From: Strongylocentrotus droebachiensis
Taxonomy: Eukaryota > Echinodermata > Echinoidea > Camarodonta > Strongylocentrotidae
Length of the DNA: 64,000 bases
Direction of reading: 5' to 3'
NCBI GenBank assembly: GCA_035222895.1
Contig: JAVYIG010006397.1
Span: forward strand, 1-64,000
In this document: positions 47,520 to 58,779 of the stretch, one piece after another
Layout of the letters: each line of letters starts with the position of its first letter
Numbering within the stretch: position 1 is the stretch's first letter
Notes under the pieces: generated by a model
The model's database searches: none
What the model was told of the DNA's origin: nothing
Seen by the model: the letters and a program-made list of their open reading frames with translations, nothing else
Translations under genes and position numbers: made by a program

Positions 47520-50230
47520 CCACCTTAGACGTTTCCTTAAATTATTAGGAAAAGAAGACGATTTATTGTACCGTTCTCGACTCTTAATCCTTGTCTGAAT
47601 GCAGTTTCTCCCCCTCCCCCCGCGCGAAGCGCGGAAGATTTGACGTTTCATTCAATTATGAGAAAAAGCAGACGATACGGTGAAATGTTCTCGACTCTTA
47701 ATCCTTATCTGAATTCAGTTCTCCCCCTCCGCGCGAAGCGCGGAAGTTTTTGACGTTTAATTTAATTATTAGAGAAAGTAGACGGTTCGTTGAACCGTGC
47801 TCGACTCTTGATCTTTGTCTGAATGAAGCTTCCCCCTCCCACGCGAAGCGCGGAAGTTTTGTTTGAAATATTAGAGAAAGAAGACGATTCGTTGTACCGT
47901 TTTCGGACTCTTAATAAGCCCTAATTGTCTGAATTCAGTTCCCCCCTTTAGCGCGAAGCGCGCAAGATGTGACGTTTCCTTAAATTTTTAGAGAAAGAAG
48001 ACGAATCGTTGTACCGTTTTCGACTCTTAATAAGCCCTATTTGTCTAAATTCAGTTTCCCCCTCTGGCGCGAAGCGCGGAAGCTTCGACGTTTCCTTAAA
48101 TTATTAGAGAAAGAAAATTACGATTCGTTGTACCGTTCTCGACTCGTCTAAGTTTTCCCCTTCGCGCGAAGCGCGGAATTTTTGGCGTTTCATCACAATA
48201 TAGAGAAAGGAAGACGATTCGTCGTACCGTTTTCGACTCTTACAAAGCCCTATTCATCTGGATTCAGTTTCCCTCTCTCGCGCGAGGCGCGCAAGCTTTG
48301 ACGTTTCCTTACATTTTTAGAGAAAGAAGACGATTCGTTGTACCGTTCTCGACTCTTAATAAGCCCTATTTGTCTAAATTCAGTTTCCCCCTCTCGCGCG
48401 AAGCGCGGAAGCTTTGACGTTTCCTTAAATTATTGGAGAAAGTAAATTACGATTCTTTGTACCGTTCTCGACTCGTCTAAGTTTTCCCCTTCGCGCGAAG
48501 CGCGGAATTTTTGGCGTTTCATCACAATATAGAGAAAGGAAGACGATTCGTCGTACCGTTTTCGACTCTTACAAAGCCCTATTCATCTGAATTCAGTTTC
48601 CCTCTCTCGCGCGAAGCGCGGAAGCTCTGACGTTTCTTTAAATTATTAGAGGAAGAAGAGGATTCGTTGTACCGTTTTTGACTCTTAATAAGCCCTATTT
48701 GTCTGAAATCAGTTACCCCCTCTCGGGCGAAGCGCGGAAGCTTTGACGTTTCCTTAAATTATTAGAGAAAGAAAATTACGATTCGTTGTACCGTTCTCGA
48801 CTCGTCTAAGTTTTCCCCTTCGCGCGAAGCGCGGAAGCTTTTACGTTTCCTTAAATTATTAGAGAAAGTAAATTACAATTCTTTGTACCGTTCTCGACTC
48901 GTCTAAGTTTTCCCCTACGCGCGAAGCGCGGAATTTTTGGCGTTTCATCACAATATAGAGAAAGGAAGACGATTCGTCGTACCGTTTTCGACTCTTACAA
49001 AGCCCTATTCATCTGGATTCAGTTTCCCTCTCTCGCGCGAAGCGCGCAAGCTTTGACGTTTCCTTAAATTTTTAGAGAAAGAAGACGATTCGTTGTACCG
49101 TTCTCGACTCTTAATAAGCCATATTTGTCTAAATTCAGTTTCCCCCTCTCGCGCGAAGCGCGGAAGCTTTGACGTTTCCTTAAATTATTGGAGAAAGTAA
49201 ATTACGATTCTTTGTACCGTTCTCGACTCGTCTAAGTTTTCCCCTTCGCGCGAAGCGCGGAATTTTTGGCGTTTCATCACAATATAGAGAGAGGAAGACG
49301 ATTCGTTGTACCGTTTTTGACTCTTAATAAGCCCTATTTGTCTGAATTCAGTTTCCCCCTCTCGCGCGAAGCGTGCAAGCCTTGACGTTTCCTCAAATTA
49401 TTAGAGAAAGAAGACGATTCGTTGTACCGTTCTCATTTCGTCTAAATTAAGTTTCCCCCTTCCGCGCGAAGCGCGGAATTTTGGCGTTTCATCACAATAT
49501 AGAGAAAGGAAGACGATTCGTCGTACCGTTTTCGACTCTTACAAAGCCCTATTCATCTGGATTCAGTTTCCCTCTCTCGCGCGAGGCGCGCAAGCTTTGA
49601 CGTTTCCTTACATTTTTAGAGAAAGAAGACGATTCGTTGTACCGTTCTCGACTCTTAATAAGCCCTATTTGTCTAAATTCAGTTTCCCCCTCTCGCGCGA
49701 AGCGCGGAAGCTTTGACGTTTCCTTAAATTATTGGAGAAAGTAAATTACGATTCTTTGTACCGTTCTCGACTCGTCTAAGTTTTCCCCTTCGCGCGAAGC
49801 GCGGAAGCTTTGGCGTTTCATCACAATATAGAGAAAGGAAGACGATTCGTCGTACCGTTTTCGACTCTTACAAAGCCCTATTCATTTGAATTCAGTTTCC
49901 CTCTCTCGCGCGAAGCGCGGAAGCTCTGACGTTTCCTTTAATTATTAGAGAAAGAAGAGGATTCGTTGTACCGTTTTCAACTCTTAATAAGCCCTATTTG
50001 TCTGAATTCAGTTTCCCCCTCTCGCGCGAAGCGTGCAAGCCTTGACGTTTCCTCAAATTATTAGAGAAAGAAGACGATTCGTTGTACCGTTCTCATCTCG
50101 TCTAAATTAAGTTTCCCCCTTCCGCGCGAAGCGCGGAATTTTGGCGTTTCATCACAATATAGAGAAAGGAAGACGATTCGTCGTACCGTTGTTGACTCTT
50201 AAACCTTGTTTGAATTTAGTTTCCCCCCAA
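47520..50230 (+). repeat. 2.7-kb satellite array, 24 monomers with GCGAAGC hairpin core
   Basis: The monomer runs: CGCGCGAAGCGCGG, aagctttgacgtttcctta, aattattagagaaagaagac, gattcgttgtaccgttctcg, actcttaataagccctattt, gtctaaattcagtttccccc. I count 24 cores between 47621 and 50136. Spacing alternates between ~116 bp (long) and ~97 bp (short, lacking the aataagccctatttgtct part). Much of it follows a long-long-short order of about 329 bp. Larger blocks repeat too, e.g. 48162-48490 with 49460-49790, and 49362 onwards with 50022 onwards. The core contains GCGAAGC in 22 of 24 monomers and GCGAGGC in the other two. Confidence 0.95.
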
Positions 50231-50308
50231 TTTTTAAAATTCTGATCTCTTTAGCTGATATTATAGGAAAGTGAAACTTCGAGAAAATACAAGTATTGTT
50301 GTTGTAGT

Positions 50309-50911
50309 CACTCTCGAAGTCGTCACAGCGGATAAAAAGTCACAGTTCGTAGTGAAAAAAACTTGTCGGCCGACCGACAATATACATCTCACCGACTTCA
50401 AACTTCTGCATTGATATAGAACACGAGGATCGAGCAAGAATACCGACACAGCTGACCCGACACAGCAACATATTTACCCGTGTCTTTCTTGCTCCCTCGA
50501 CGAGACGACTCCACCCAACAACCCCCTTCTCTTTTTTACTCCCACTCCTCCTCTCTCAGGCTCTTACCTCCCCCTCTCTCCTCCTTTTCAACCCCGTTTT
50601 CTTTTCTTCCCCTTTTACTCTTTTTTTTTCTTCTTTTTTCGCTTCTTTTATTTATTTTTTCTTTCTTTCCTCTCCTCCCTCTTTTTCTTTTTCTTTCTTC
50701 TCTTTTCTTTCCTTTCTTTTCCTTTCTTTCTTTTTTTTTCCTTTCTTTCTTTTCTTTTCCTTTTCTTTTTTTCTTTTCTTTCCCTTTCCCTCTTTTTTTC
50801 CCCTCCCCCTTTTCTCTTTTTTTCCCGACGGCAGCGCAATTTTACCGACAATATCCTGACAAGTGGGGGGGTGTCGCACCCCCCCACACCCCCCCTTTGG
50901 CGACGCCCCTG
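50309..50911. mobile_element. Candidate hAT-like element, TSD GTTGTAGT, polypyrimidine-filled
   Basis: GTTGTAGT occurs at 50301-50308 and 50912-50919. The right end CGACGCCCCTG is a good hAT-type terminus preceded by C runs, whereas the left end CACTCTCGAAGTCGTC is a weak match to its inverse. The centre (about 50530-50825) is an almost pure C/T tract, the mirror of the purine tract in the element at 9636. It starts just after the satellite array. Confidence 0.5.
50530..50825 (+). repeat. Polypyrimidine tract (~295 bp)
   Basis: Almost exclusively C and T, in tttctttcttttcctttctt-type units. Phe/Leu/Ser-rich frames on + and Lys/Glu/Arg-rich frames on - are artefacts. Confidence 0.92.
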
Positions 50912-50919
50912 GTTGTAGT

Positions 50920-52315
50920 AAGTAGGTCCAGCATGGTTGTAGGGTCCATGGTTATATGACCGAATGCAATTTGGTTATTAGCTTCCATTTCCGTCGCTTC
51001 TCTTGACATATATGTATGGTTGCATTTGGAAATGCAATACATGTATATGATTCAAAAATTTGATTCTGAAATGGACAAGCCGCTAGCTTGTATATAATTA
51101 TGAGCATAGACGTTTAGAAACTAACCATCGTAAAGAGAAAAACATGGATCCTGCCTGCACTTGATTGAACACATATAACTGGACAATTCCCAAAATGCAT
51201 TTCCCTAATGACCATTACCATAGCAACAGCAGTATGATGGTCAACGTGGTCAAGTTTGAAGGAGGGGTTTAGAGTGGTGAAGGGGAAGGAGAGGGGTGTC
51301 TACGGGGAGCTATCGGCCTAGATGAGGGGAGATTGAAGAAGAAACAGGAGTCAGAAACAGGATGTCAAGATGTCTTCCCCGCCTTCCCCTGTCTCATCAA
51401 CACCTCAGATAGCAGACGATAAAAATAGATCTTTAAAGGGACTCAGAAGTTCAAGAAATGACGAAAAGTAAAATATTGAAATATACAGAATCAAATATCA
51501 GAAACGAAAATGTATAGTCGAGTCTATGACTTACATCTTTGTAACAAAATGGTACAGAATATGTGAGATAGCTGATAGATCATCAAATAATAACACCTGA
51601 GAATATCGCATCAAACCAGACTCATATTTAACAACATGGTCCTATATGTACATATCCATGTTGGTAATGTTCAGTCTGTGCAGTTTAAATTTGAGCAAGT
51701 TTGTGCAAGTTTACTCACACTTACTGCAGGTCAAATTGGTGAAGTCATATGAGGCTTATTGTAGGGAGAAAGATGCGTTCTCAATCTCAAGATAGTTTCT
51801 TCTTTTATCAATCTTGGAAGAAAAACTAAAAAAGCGGTTAACCATGCACTGTTAACCACTACTTGAACCTCTTGCACTCCGGGAAGCGAGACTTTTCAAC
51901 GGTTACAGGTAGAGGCGTATCCAGGATTTCCCCCAAGGTAAGGGGTTGGGTACTGTTTTGTTTTAATGCCTGTCTAGCAAACATGTCATTCGTGTATAGG
52001 TGTAGATGGGGGCATGTGGGGAGGGGGCTATGGGCTACGATGAAAAAAGAGGAACAGAAGGGGAAAATACCGAAAGAGGTTTACGATATTTTAGTCATAC
52101 AATGTAGCCCAATTAATTTGACTTAACGTTCGAAATATTTTCATAAACAATATTTGAGGATATCAAAGAAGTTTATAAATTAATTCAAATTAATTCAAAT
52201 CAAGGCTAACGCGTTCATGAGCATTTCGGCAAGTAAAATATGTCTTGAAATATAATTTAGCTTATAATCTCGCAAATTTACTCGATAGAATTAATTTCAC
52301 AGAACTAAGGACCTT
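50920..52315 (+). other. Intron 3 sequence, one possible element end
   Basis: Ordinary sequence, except that 51910-51935 reads tagaggcgtatccaggattt followed by ccccca. This resembles a hAT-like left end of the CAG-GGCG-ATCCAGG type, but no partner was found. Confidence 0.4.
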
Positions 52316-52319
52316 TTAA

Positions 52320-52505
52320 AGGCACACTGTCCTAGTTGTAGCTACTTGCTCCCTCTATATAGAAAACTTCCCAAATCGGTGCCTGTTGGTCCCCCATGAT
52401 CCTCTTTTTCTTATGTTAAATGAGAGCTGAGTTAATGAGATAGCCACCTGTCACAGTGACCTCGATGGCTCTCTGGGTGGTCTAATCCCTTCTAACTGCA
52501 GTAGT
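52320..52505 (+). repeat. SINE fragment (body only)
   Basis: It matches the body of the SINE at 15698: agctacttgctccctctata, tagaaaacttcc, ggtcccccatgatcctcttt, gagatagccacctgtca and tggtctaatcccttc. The tRNA-like head is missing. Confidence 0.75.
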
Positions 52506-52509
52506 AAAA

Positions 52510-54625
52510 CCTCCCTTTAATTTGATTTCACCAATTCTTTATTTTTAAAATGATAATCCCCGTTCTGAACTTGATTCAATGTATTCTCTTTGGTTCTAAA
52601 GAAGAATACTATGGTTAACTATCGTGGATGCCTCAAATTCGATCTCGGTTTATAGAGCCTTCTTCTTAACCTGATCGGTTGTGCTTAAGAAGTGAACGAG
52701 GCAAGCGGGAGATGACGACGTGACAAATTATTTAACTGTTAATCAGCATTTTTTAATGAAAAGCGTCCTTTAATTTGATTTCCCTTTTTTTCTCAAGTAA
52801 ATTATCCCCGTTTTGAATCGGTTTGTCCTCCTGGGATCCTGGAGAAGAGGTGGTTAATTTAGTTTCCTCAAATCCGATCCCAAAATATCCTCTCTTTCCG
52901 AGACGGGGATTTCTTTTCTCAAAAGTGTGATGGAGGGTTAACTAGTCCAGATAAAGATTGAAGTGTCTTTAGAGAGGAAAGTATGAAAAGCTTTTTTAAA
53001 GTTATTTTCCCCCTTTTTGCATGCTCCAAGACATTTTTAGACTATCACGAAATTCAGATGAAATAACTAGGATTTTAGCTACATTGTGGTGTGGTGATGT
53101 TATTTTTACTCAGTTTATGTAAAGCTGCAATTAAGTATCAATGTTTGAACTTATTCATTATCAGTTTTTTGATGTAAATGGAGGTGTAGGTATCATTTAC
53201 ATTACGTGGAATGCATGTTGATGCCCAGAGTGGCAAAAGGGAAACCCCCAAAATGAGAGGAAAATTCAGAACAATATACGAAAATCATTTGGGGGATCAG
53301 TAAAACTTGGTTCATGTACCAGAAAAAATAAAGTTCTGCCACAAGGTTAATACCCGCAATCCAAGTTTATACAAAATATTGACTGATAAAATGTGATGAA
53401 ACTCGATATTTCTCTTGTCTAGAGAACTTCTAAAGACATGACAGAACAGCTTAAATCGTCTAGAATGAAATCTAGCTCTCGACTCTTTATCAGTTCATGA
53501 ATTGTTGATGGCGCACATGACATTCTTGTCAAATCAAGACAAATCGCCCCATTAAAATCACTCATTCACACTCGCTGAGGTCACGAGGTCAACTTAAGGT
53601 CAAGTTGGGGTCATGTCTTGAAGCAAGTAGCTTTTCTTTGTCATCACCCAATATTCATAATTATTATAATAGTCTCTCCTCTATCACTTTTAAATCCAAC
53701 TCCAGAAGCAGAGATTAAATACTCAACAAGTTCAAATTGTATTCCTGAGACTGTGTCAAAATAGAAGGTATTTGTTAATCTTTCAGTTAAGGTATGGGAA
53801 TCTGAATCTTTCCCCAATCCAAAGGTAGACATCTTATCTGCATTTCTTCTCTCTAACCAGGTCTGGTAACCGAGTATGATAATGATGGTGGTGGTGATGG
53901 TATTGATAGTGATGATGTGATGGTGATAATGGCAATGGCTCTGAAATGGACTATCCAACCGTTTTATCATTTTATTAATGTTATATAAGTCTTTGATTTT
54001 GATAGACTGTGTCATTGTGTTTTAATGATGATTTTCGAAAATAAAACAAACAAACAAAAGAGAAAGCTAAGGTTAAGCAAAGCACGGTCAACTGGAGTAT
54101 TTCGGTAATGAAATTCGAATTCTTGACGTAATCAGCATCTCCGTCTCTGGCTTGTTGAAGATCGGATGATGTCAGTTTCTTGCATCACAATGTCAGCATG
54201 ATGTGACATCTCCTCCCCGTGGGAAACCCGGGGTTACCGTGCACTTGCTAGCCCCGAAGTTCGTGACCTGCCCTATAGCAGCGGGGTATATTTCATAAAT
54301 ACTGACATCAATAATAATATTGCCGAAAACAATTGGGTATTTTGCAGAATAATTGTATTTAAAGCTGATGTTTAGATTGCATTTTCCTGTTCGATTTGCG
54401 CATACGTTTTCTGGTTTATTTGGTTAAATAAATATTTTCATTGACCTCTTTTCTTGAACCTTTCCAGAGTCCAGACAAACGCATCTCTAATGTTAATAAC
54501 AGTAACGGCGCAAATTATAGCCGGGATAAATATACCGTCGTCTTGGGAAGGATGCAATTACACCGGGTTAAATAAAGAAGCAATGTTGGCCCTGTGTAAC
54601 AAAGTGTTTAGGTCTCTCAATATAA
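52510..54625 (+). other. Intron 3 sequence without recognised exons
   Basis: About 2.1 kb. A retroposon-like A-rich tail (aaaataaaacaaacaaacaa) ends near 54062 after a (GAT)-like stretch at 53880-53945. No coding or RNA gene signal. Confidence 0.45.
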
Positions 54626-54630
54626 AGCCT

Positions 54631-54761
54631 CGGTCACAAATGCCATAACGAACTGCTACGAATGCCGTACGAACGATTTTCAGACAATGGAAATTCGGGA
54701 GGACAATGGAAAAACAGGGAGATTCGTACGAAATAATCGTTCGTACGAACCTTTGTGACCG
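54631..54761. mobile_element. Small inverted-repeat element (131 bp)
   Basis: CGGTCACAAATGCCataacg at the left and CCTTTGTGACCG at the right are inverted. The inside carries several copies of tacgaa and its complement ttcgta (e.g. cgtacgaacg, gttcgtacgaac). The target duplication is not evident. Confidence 0.6.
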
Positions 54762-54834
54762 CTGCATGAGACAATTAAACTCATCCTTTATAGCGTGTAC
54801 ATGTTACATGCAGACATATACCATCACTGCAGAG

Positions 54835-55214
54835 CAGTGGCGTAGCCTTCCGATACTGAGGGGGCTTTGCATCAAGGAGGCCAGGGGGCGCCACCGGTCT
54901 TAATTGATGAAAAAAATATGAAGAAATATTCAGGCAGCCGATTATGAGAAGGGTTAGTCGTCCCTTTCATCACCCTTTTATTCTTCTTTTTTCCCTCTCT
55001 CCCTCTCCTTTCTTTCTTGCTATCTTTTGATCCTCTCTCTTTCTCGCTCTCTCCAGTATTGCCTCTCTTCCATTCTCTCTCTCACTCTCTCTCTCTCCCA
55101 TTATCCCTCTCTTTTCCTTTCCTCTCATTTTTCTTCAATTTGTTTTGGTCATTCGATTAGGGGGCACGTGCCCCCCCCCCCCCCACACACACACACACCA
55201 TGTCTACGCCAATG
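54835..55214. mobile_element. hAT-like element without clear TSD
   Basis: The left end is CAGTGGCGTAGCC and the right end GTCTACGCCAATG, 10 of 13 positions inverted-identical. The interior is CT-rich and ends in a C run and (AC)n. The flanks ctgcagag and ctgattgg do not match well, so the boundaries or the target duplication have decayed. Confidence 0.55.
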
Positions 55215-56138
55215 CTGATTGGTATGCAAGGCATGAATGATATATCTAGTTCACGACCCGCTGTCATGAATCCTTCGTGCTTTTTCATATCACAACCAGC
55301 CTGAAATGGATACGGTATCATAATTTAGAACGTATGCCTAAAGAGTTATCAGGACCCAAGATGCCATCCTAATCCTGGCTACCTGTATGTACTAGCGTGG
55401 CCAGTGAGCAGGGGGCAGCTCAGGCAAATGGAACAGATTCAAATTATGAAACACTTTTATTTCCTTCTGATATCAAATGAATGTTAAATCAATAATGACA
55501 ATTTGTCTGCCGTAGATAGTTATTTTGGTTTGAGTTTATTACACTTGATTGTCATTGGGTAAATTACTATTCTGCACATTAAAGTACACATTGTCCACTC
55601 CCTAGGGAGCATTCCAGTTAGTTACCTTTGTAGGTATGCGCACATGCCTATGCAACCACCACGACGTTCGCATCCTAGAGTAAACCCTATTAACACATGG
55701 GTGGAGAGTAGCAATGTAGATAAAATGCCTTGTTCAGTGACATATTAGTAACGAATCTTCAGCAAGGACTTTAAAGACGCATAGTAGTGGGCTCTCATTG
55801 GGAATTCGACACCATTCGGGTGTTTACCCTATAACAAGTGGTGTCAATCACCAGGATAAGCCTTCAGTTGTATGACCAATAGGCCTTTTAAATGTAATGC
55901 TCTGCATTTTCCACCCATCCCCACATGGTCAAGTCATTTTCTTACGTTTCCCTCACCCGAAGACTCTCCGAGAGAGTAGGGAGTATTTCTCGATGGGACT
56001 ACGGGTTTGCTGGTCACAGACTTGTTCACATAATTATTAATGATTTGTCCACCAAGTCTGACCAAGGAGTTAATCTAAAAGCTCCTTGGTCTGACCAATA
56101 ATGACCTTATGTACATGGACACTGAGTACCCTCTCCCT
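55215..56138 (+). other. Intron 3 sequence with a perfect hairpin
   Basis: No gene is seen. A perfect 10-bp stem, GACCAAGGAG (56060-56069) with CTCCTTGGTC (56082-56091), has a 12-base loop. Confidence 0.5.
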
Positions 56139-56142
56139 TTAA

Positions 56143-56457
56143 AGGGATTTGGTATCTTTGTCTCGGATTCTAAACAAAATCCTGGATTTAGCTCATGCTG
56201 CAATCATAATTATAAACCGTAGGTAAATCAGGAATCCCATGACGTTTACAAGCCGATTGCCCGTCTGATTACGAAGATATTTATGATTGGAATTCGAAAT
56301 GTCAAAAACCGTTTTTCCAAAGATTTTGACTTTTTGGGGGGCACTTCGTGATCATTTTGAGCGCAATTTTTTTAGGGCTTCAATATTACACCATATCACA
56401 GACGCTGATAACACGTAGGGCCATGCATCTCATATTTGGCATTGTTAAATAGTCCCT
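56143..56457 (-). mobile_element. TTAA MITE family 3 (315 bp)
   Basis: TTAA lies at 56139-56142 and 56458-56461. The ends are AGGGATTTGG and AATAGTCCCT. Its reverse complement follows the nested element at 16315-16685: aacaatgccaaata, atatggtgtaatattgaagc, cctaaaaaaattgcgctc, attccaatcataaatatctt and gcgatcggcttgtaaa-like text. It is shorter by internal deletions. Confidence 0.8.
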
Positions 56458-56800
56458 TTAAGTTATGTCATCCGACATCATGGTCGATCAGGAACGATCA
56501 CGGTCTGACCATGACCTACATCATTACAGTCTGCATCTTTATTGGCAGACGCGTTTTTCGGGGAAGACGAGTTTGATCATGAAAGCACGTTCAGCACACC
56601 TTGCTATGGATTCTAGTGAGGTCATCAACATATAATTGCATTCGATTCCTAATGACTTTGGATGTTGGATAGGTTCCAGACGGTATGGGTTTTTGCTGCT
56701 CTCAGTCCCAATGGAATTTTGGATGTGCCGAGACTCGAGTAAGTAGACTCACCACTCCTATCTCCATCAAAGCGATATATAACCCGGGGATGAACAAGAC

Positions 56801-56872
56801 GGCCCCATGGTGTAATGGTTAGCACTCGAGACTCTGAATCTCGCGATCCGAGTTCAAATCCCGGTGGGACCT
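56801..56872 (+). tRNA. tRNA-Gln (CTG), copy 1, with an acceptor mismatch
   Basis: A 72-base cloverleaf: acceptor GGCCCCA/TGGGACC, D arm with A box tggtgtaatggttagcac, anticodon stem CGAGA/TCTCG with loop CTCTGAA (anticodon CTG, reads CAG), T arm CCGAG-ttcaaat-CCCGG with B box agttcaaatcc. The acceptor has a C-A mismatch at its third pair and the T stem has an A-C mismatch at its fourth pair. A TTTTT pol III terminator follows at 56878-56882. Flanks on both sides are shared with copies 2 and 3, so the locus spread by duplication. With two mismatches this is the least likely of the three to be functional. Confidence 0.7.
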
Positions 56873-56930
56873 CGCTCTTTTTGTTACTCCAAATCTGATG
56901 GTGGATCCAGGGGAGTGAAGGCATCGCCCC

Positions 56931-57086
56931 CACAGCCATCTATACACAGAGTTTGGCAAACTTGGTTTCTCTGGGTCACAACATGGCGTATGTTCTTTTG
57001 TTTTATGGTTGCCCAACAAAGCAGTAGTCGCCACGCTGTGTCCAACTCTAACCGGGTTGGCCAAACTCTGCGTATAGATGGCTCTG
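56931..57086. mobile_element. hAT-like MITE, TSD ATCGCCCC (156 bp)
   Basis: ATCGCCCC at 56923-56930 and 57087-57094 flanks an element with ~35-bp inverted ends. The left end is CACAGCCATCTATACACAGA, then gtttggc. The right end is gccaaac, then tctgcgtatagatggctctg. The insertion splits the 3' flank of tRNA-Gln copy 1: copy 3 shows the uninterrupted text gcatcgcccctaccggacat. No coding capacity. Confidence 0.92.
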
Positions 57087-57689
57087 ATCGCCCCTACCGG
57101 ACATAATCTAGTCCGGTGTATCATTCATAAGTACATAATAAATACATGAATACGTGAATGAAAGTGCATAAACTACCTCACCCCCCCCCCCCCTAATGTT
57201 TTTATTTTTGTTTTAATCGTTACTGTGTTGATATCATATTGGGAGGATGGGTAGTCTTTTAACTTCGGAGACTGGTTACATGGGAATGAGCTCATAATTC
57301 CACCCTCTTCTGAGTTATCTGTAAACGTCTCCAATAGCTTCATACTTCAATCAGGCGGACTTAATGTGGACATTTTGTTTTCTTATTTGAATTCTAAAGG
57401 TTTCTCTCACTTGGTCGCCTGGCTACGCCATCCATGATCTCTTTCCCATTTCTTAAACTTTCAGACGGAGGTTAAGTTGTTGTAGGATCAGTGAACTGAG
57501 TCAAGGATAAACGATTTACGGATGGTTTATAGATTATACATGATGTGTGATGATAGTGGCGTTGTAACCATGCAACAGGTTACTGGTCTAAGCGAGAAGT
57601 TACTTTTTTTGTTAACAATACAAACAATATAATAGACTCACCTCTCCTGCCTCCATCAAACCGATATATACCCCAGGGTAGATTAAGAC

Positions 57690-57761
57690 GGTCCCATGGT
57701 GTAATGGTTAGCACTCGAGACTCTGAATCTCGCGATCCGAGTTCAAATCCCGGTGGGACCT
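57690..57761 (+). tRNA. tRNA-Gln (CTG), copy 2
   Basis: A 72-base cloverleaf with a perfect 7-bp acceptor GGTCCCA/TGGGACC, anticodon stem CGAGA/TCTCG, loop CTCTGAA (anticodon CTG) and intact A and B boxes. The T stem CCGAG/CCCGG has one A-C mismatch, shared by all three copies. A TTTTT terminator is at 57766-57770. About 55 bases upstream (the ctccatcaaaccgatatata block) and about 60 downstream match copy 1, 889 bp away. Together with its clean acceptor stem this is a plausible active gene, transcribed in the same direction as the host gene. Confidence 0.8.
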
Positions 57762-57771
57762 CGTCTTTTTG

Positions 57772-58515
57772 TCACTCAAAATCTGCTGGTGGATCCAGGG
57801 GAGTGAAGGCATCGCCCCTAATCCGTTGGTATACTAGTTACTTATTTGTTAAACTTATACAAAATTGCCTTTTAGATACGGCAGAACTTTGTTGCGCTCA
57901 ATGGAGACAAAAGTATCAAATCCTGATGAGCTGCAGGGGCGTCTTTCAAAACTAAGTCGGTTCGATTGTGCCCCTTGGAAAATATCAAACCTCATTCTTC
58001 AATTACCAGTCAATAATGAATAATTCGTCAATAATATATATTATGTATCTAGATTGTATATTACTTGTGTTATCATGTTGAAAATGAAGAAATACAAGCA
58101 AACAAACAAACAAACTTTAAGTGGTAACCTGCTTGATTGAAATGTGTCCTACCTCCCGATAAGATGTGCCCCTCCTTCTTCCCCTTCTCCCCATCCCCAA
58201 TTTACTACCCAAATGTTCATGAAATACATAATTTATTCATGAAGTTTTAGAAATCAAGCTAGAAATAGGATTAGACTGGAACAGAGACTGTCTCATTCCC
58301 TCCCACCCAGCCTGATGGGTATGTAATGAGCTTCATCATGAAGTTGATCGTTTGGTGGGAAAACACGAGCCACACATGGTCGAAGGAGTAATGGCACTGA
58401 CCTACAAAACTCGTAGAAGTGAAGTGAAGAGACGCAGACGGCAGACATGACATTTAGACCCTGGCATTATTATTTCATTAAACAAAGTTTTAATTCTAAA
58501 TTGACCATGGTCTCG
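57772..58515 (+). other. Intron 3 sequence without recognised content
   Basis: A short retroposon-like tail (caagcaaacaaacaaacaaa) ends near 58115. No other feature. Confidence 0.45.
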
Positions 58516-58517
58516 AT

Positions 58518-58625
58518 CAGTGGCGTAGCTATAGAGAGAGCCCCCGCTCCCCGCCATCGGAAATCCAGAGAGATAGAGAGAGAGAGAGAGGGGAGTGGAG
58601 AGAGAGACAGGGGAGGGGGAGGATG
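58518..58625. mobile_element. Possible hAT-like left end with GA-rich interior
   Basis: CAGTGGCGTAGCTATAGAG starts at 58518 and is followed by a gagagaga-rich stretch. A right end with matching 8-bp flank (gtctcgat) was not found. Confidence 0.35.
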
Positions 58626-58779
58626 GACAGGCAACGACGCCCTTCCACGCCCTTCCCTCTGTCCGTGGCCGTATTCTCTTTGCATGGCATCCACCTGATA
58701 TTTCCGGTTCCGCCCCCCTCAAATAATGGTGCATGCTTCGTTCTTTTTGTCACACATTTCGCTGATTCTCTTTTCACTT

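Noticed and set aside
47520..50230. CRISPR-like array appearance
   Set aside because: The spacing is regular, but the supposed spacers are themselves repeated and conserved between units. This is a eukaryotic satellite and not a repeat-spacer array.
50480..50959. 159-codon Leu/Phe/Ser-rich frame, membrane-protein-like
   Set aside because: Translation of the polypyrimidine tract. The apparent hydrophobicity comes from TTT and CTT codons.
56649..57124. Minus-strand frames over tRNA-Gln copy 1 and its flanks
   Set aside because: Similar frames recur at 61661-61965 only because the tRNA cassette is duplicated. They read antisense through a tRNA gene and a MITE.
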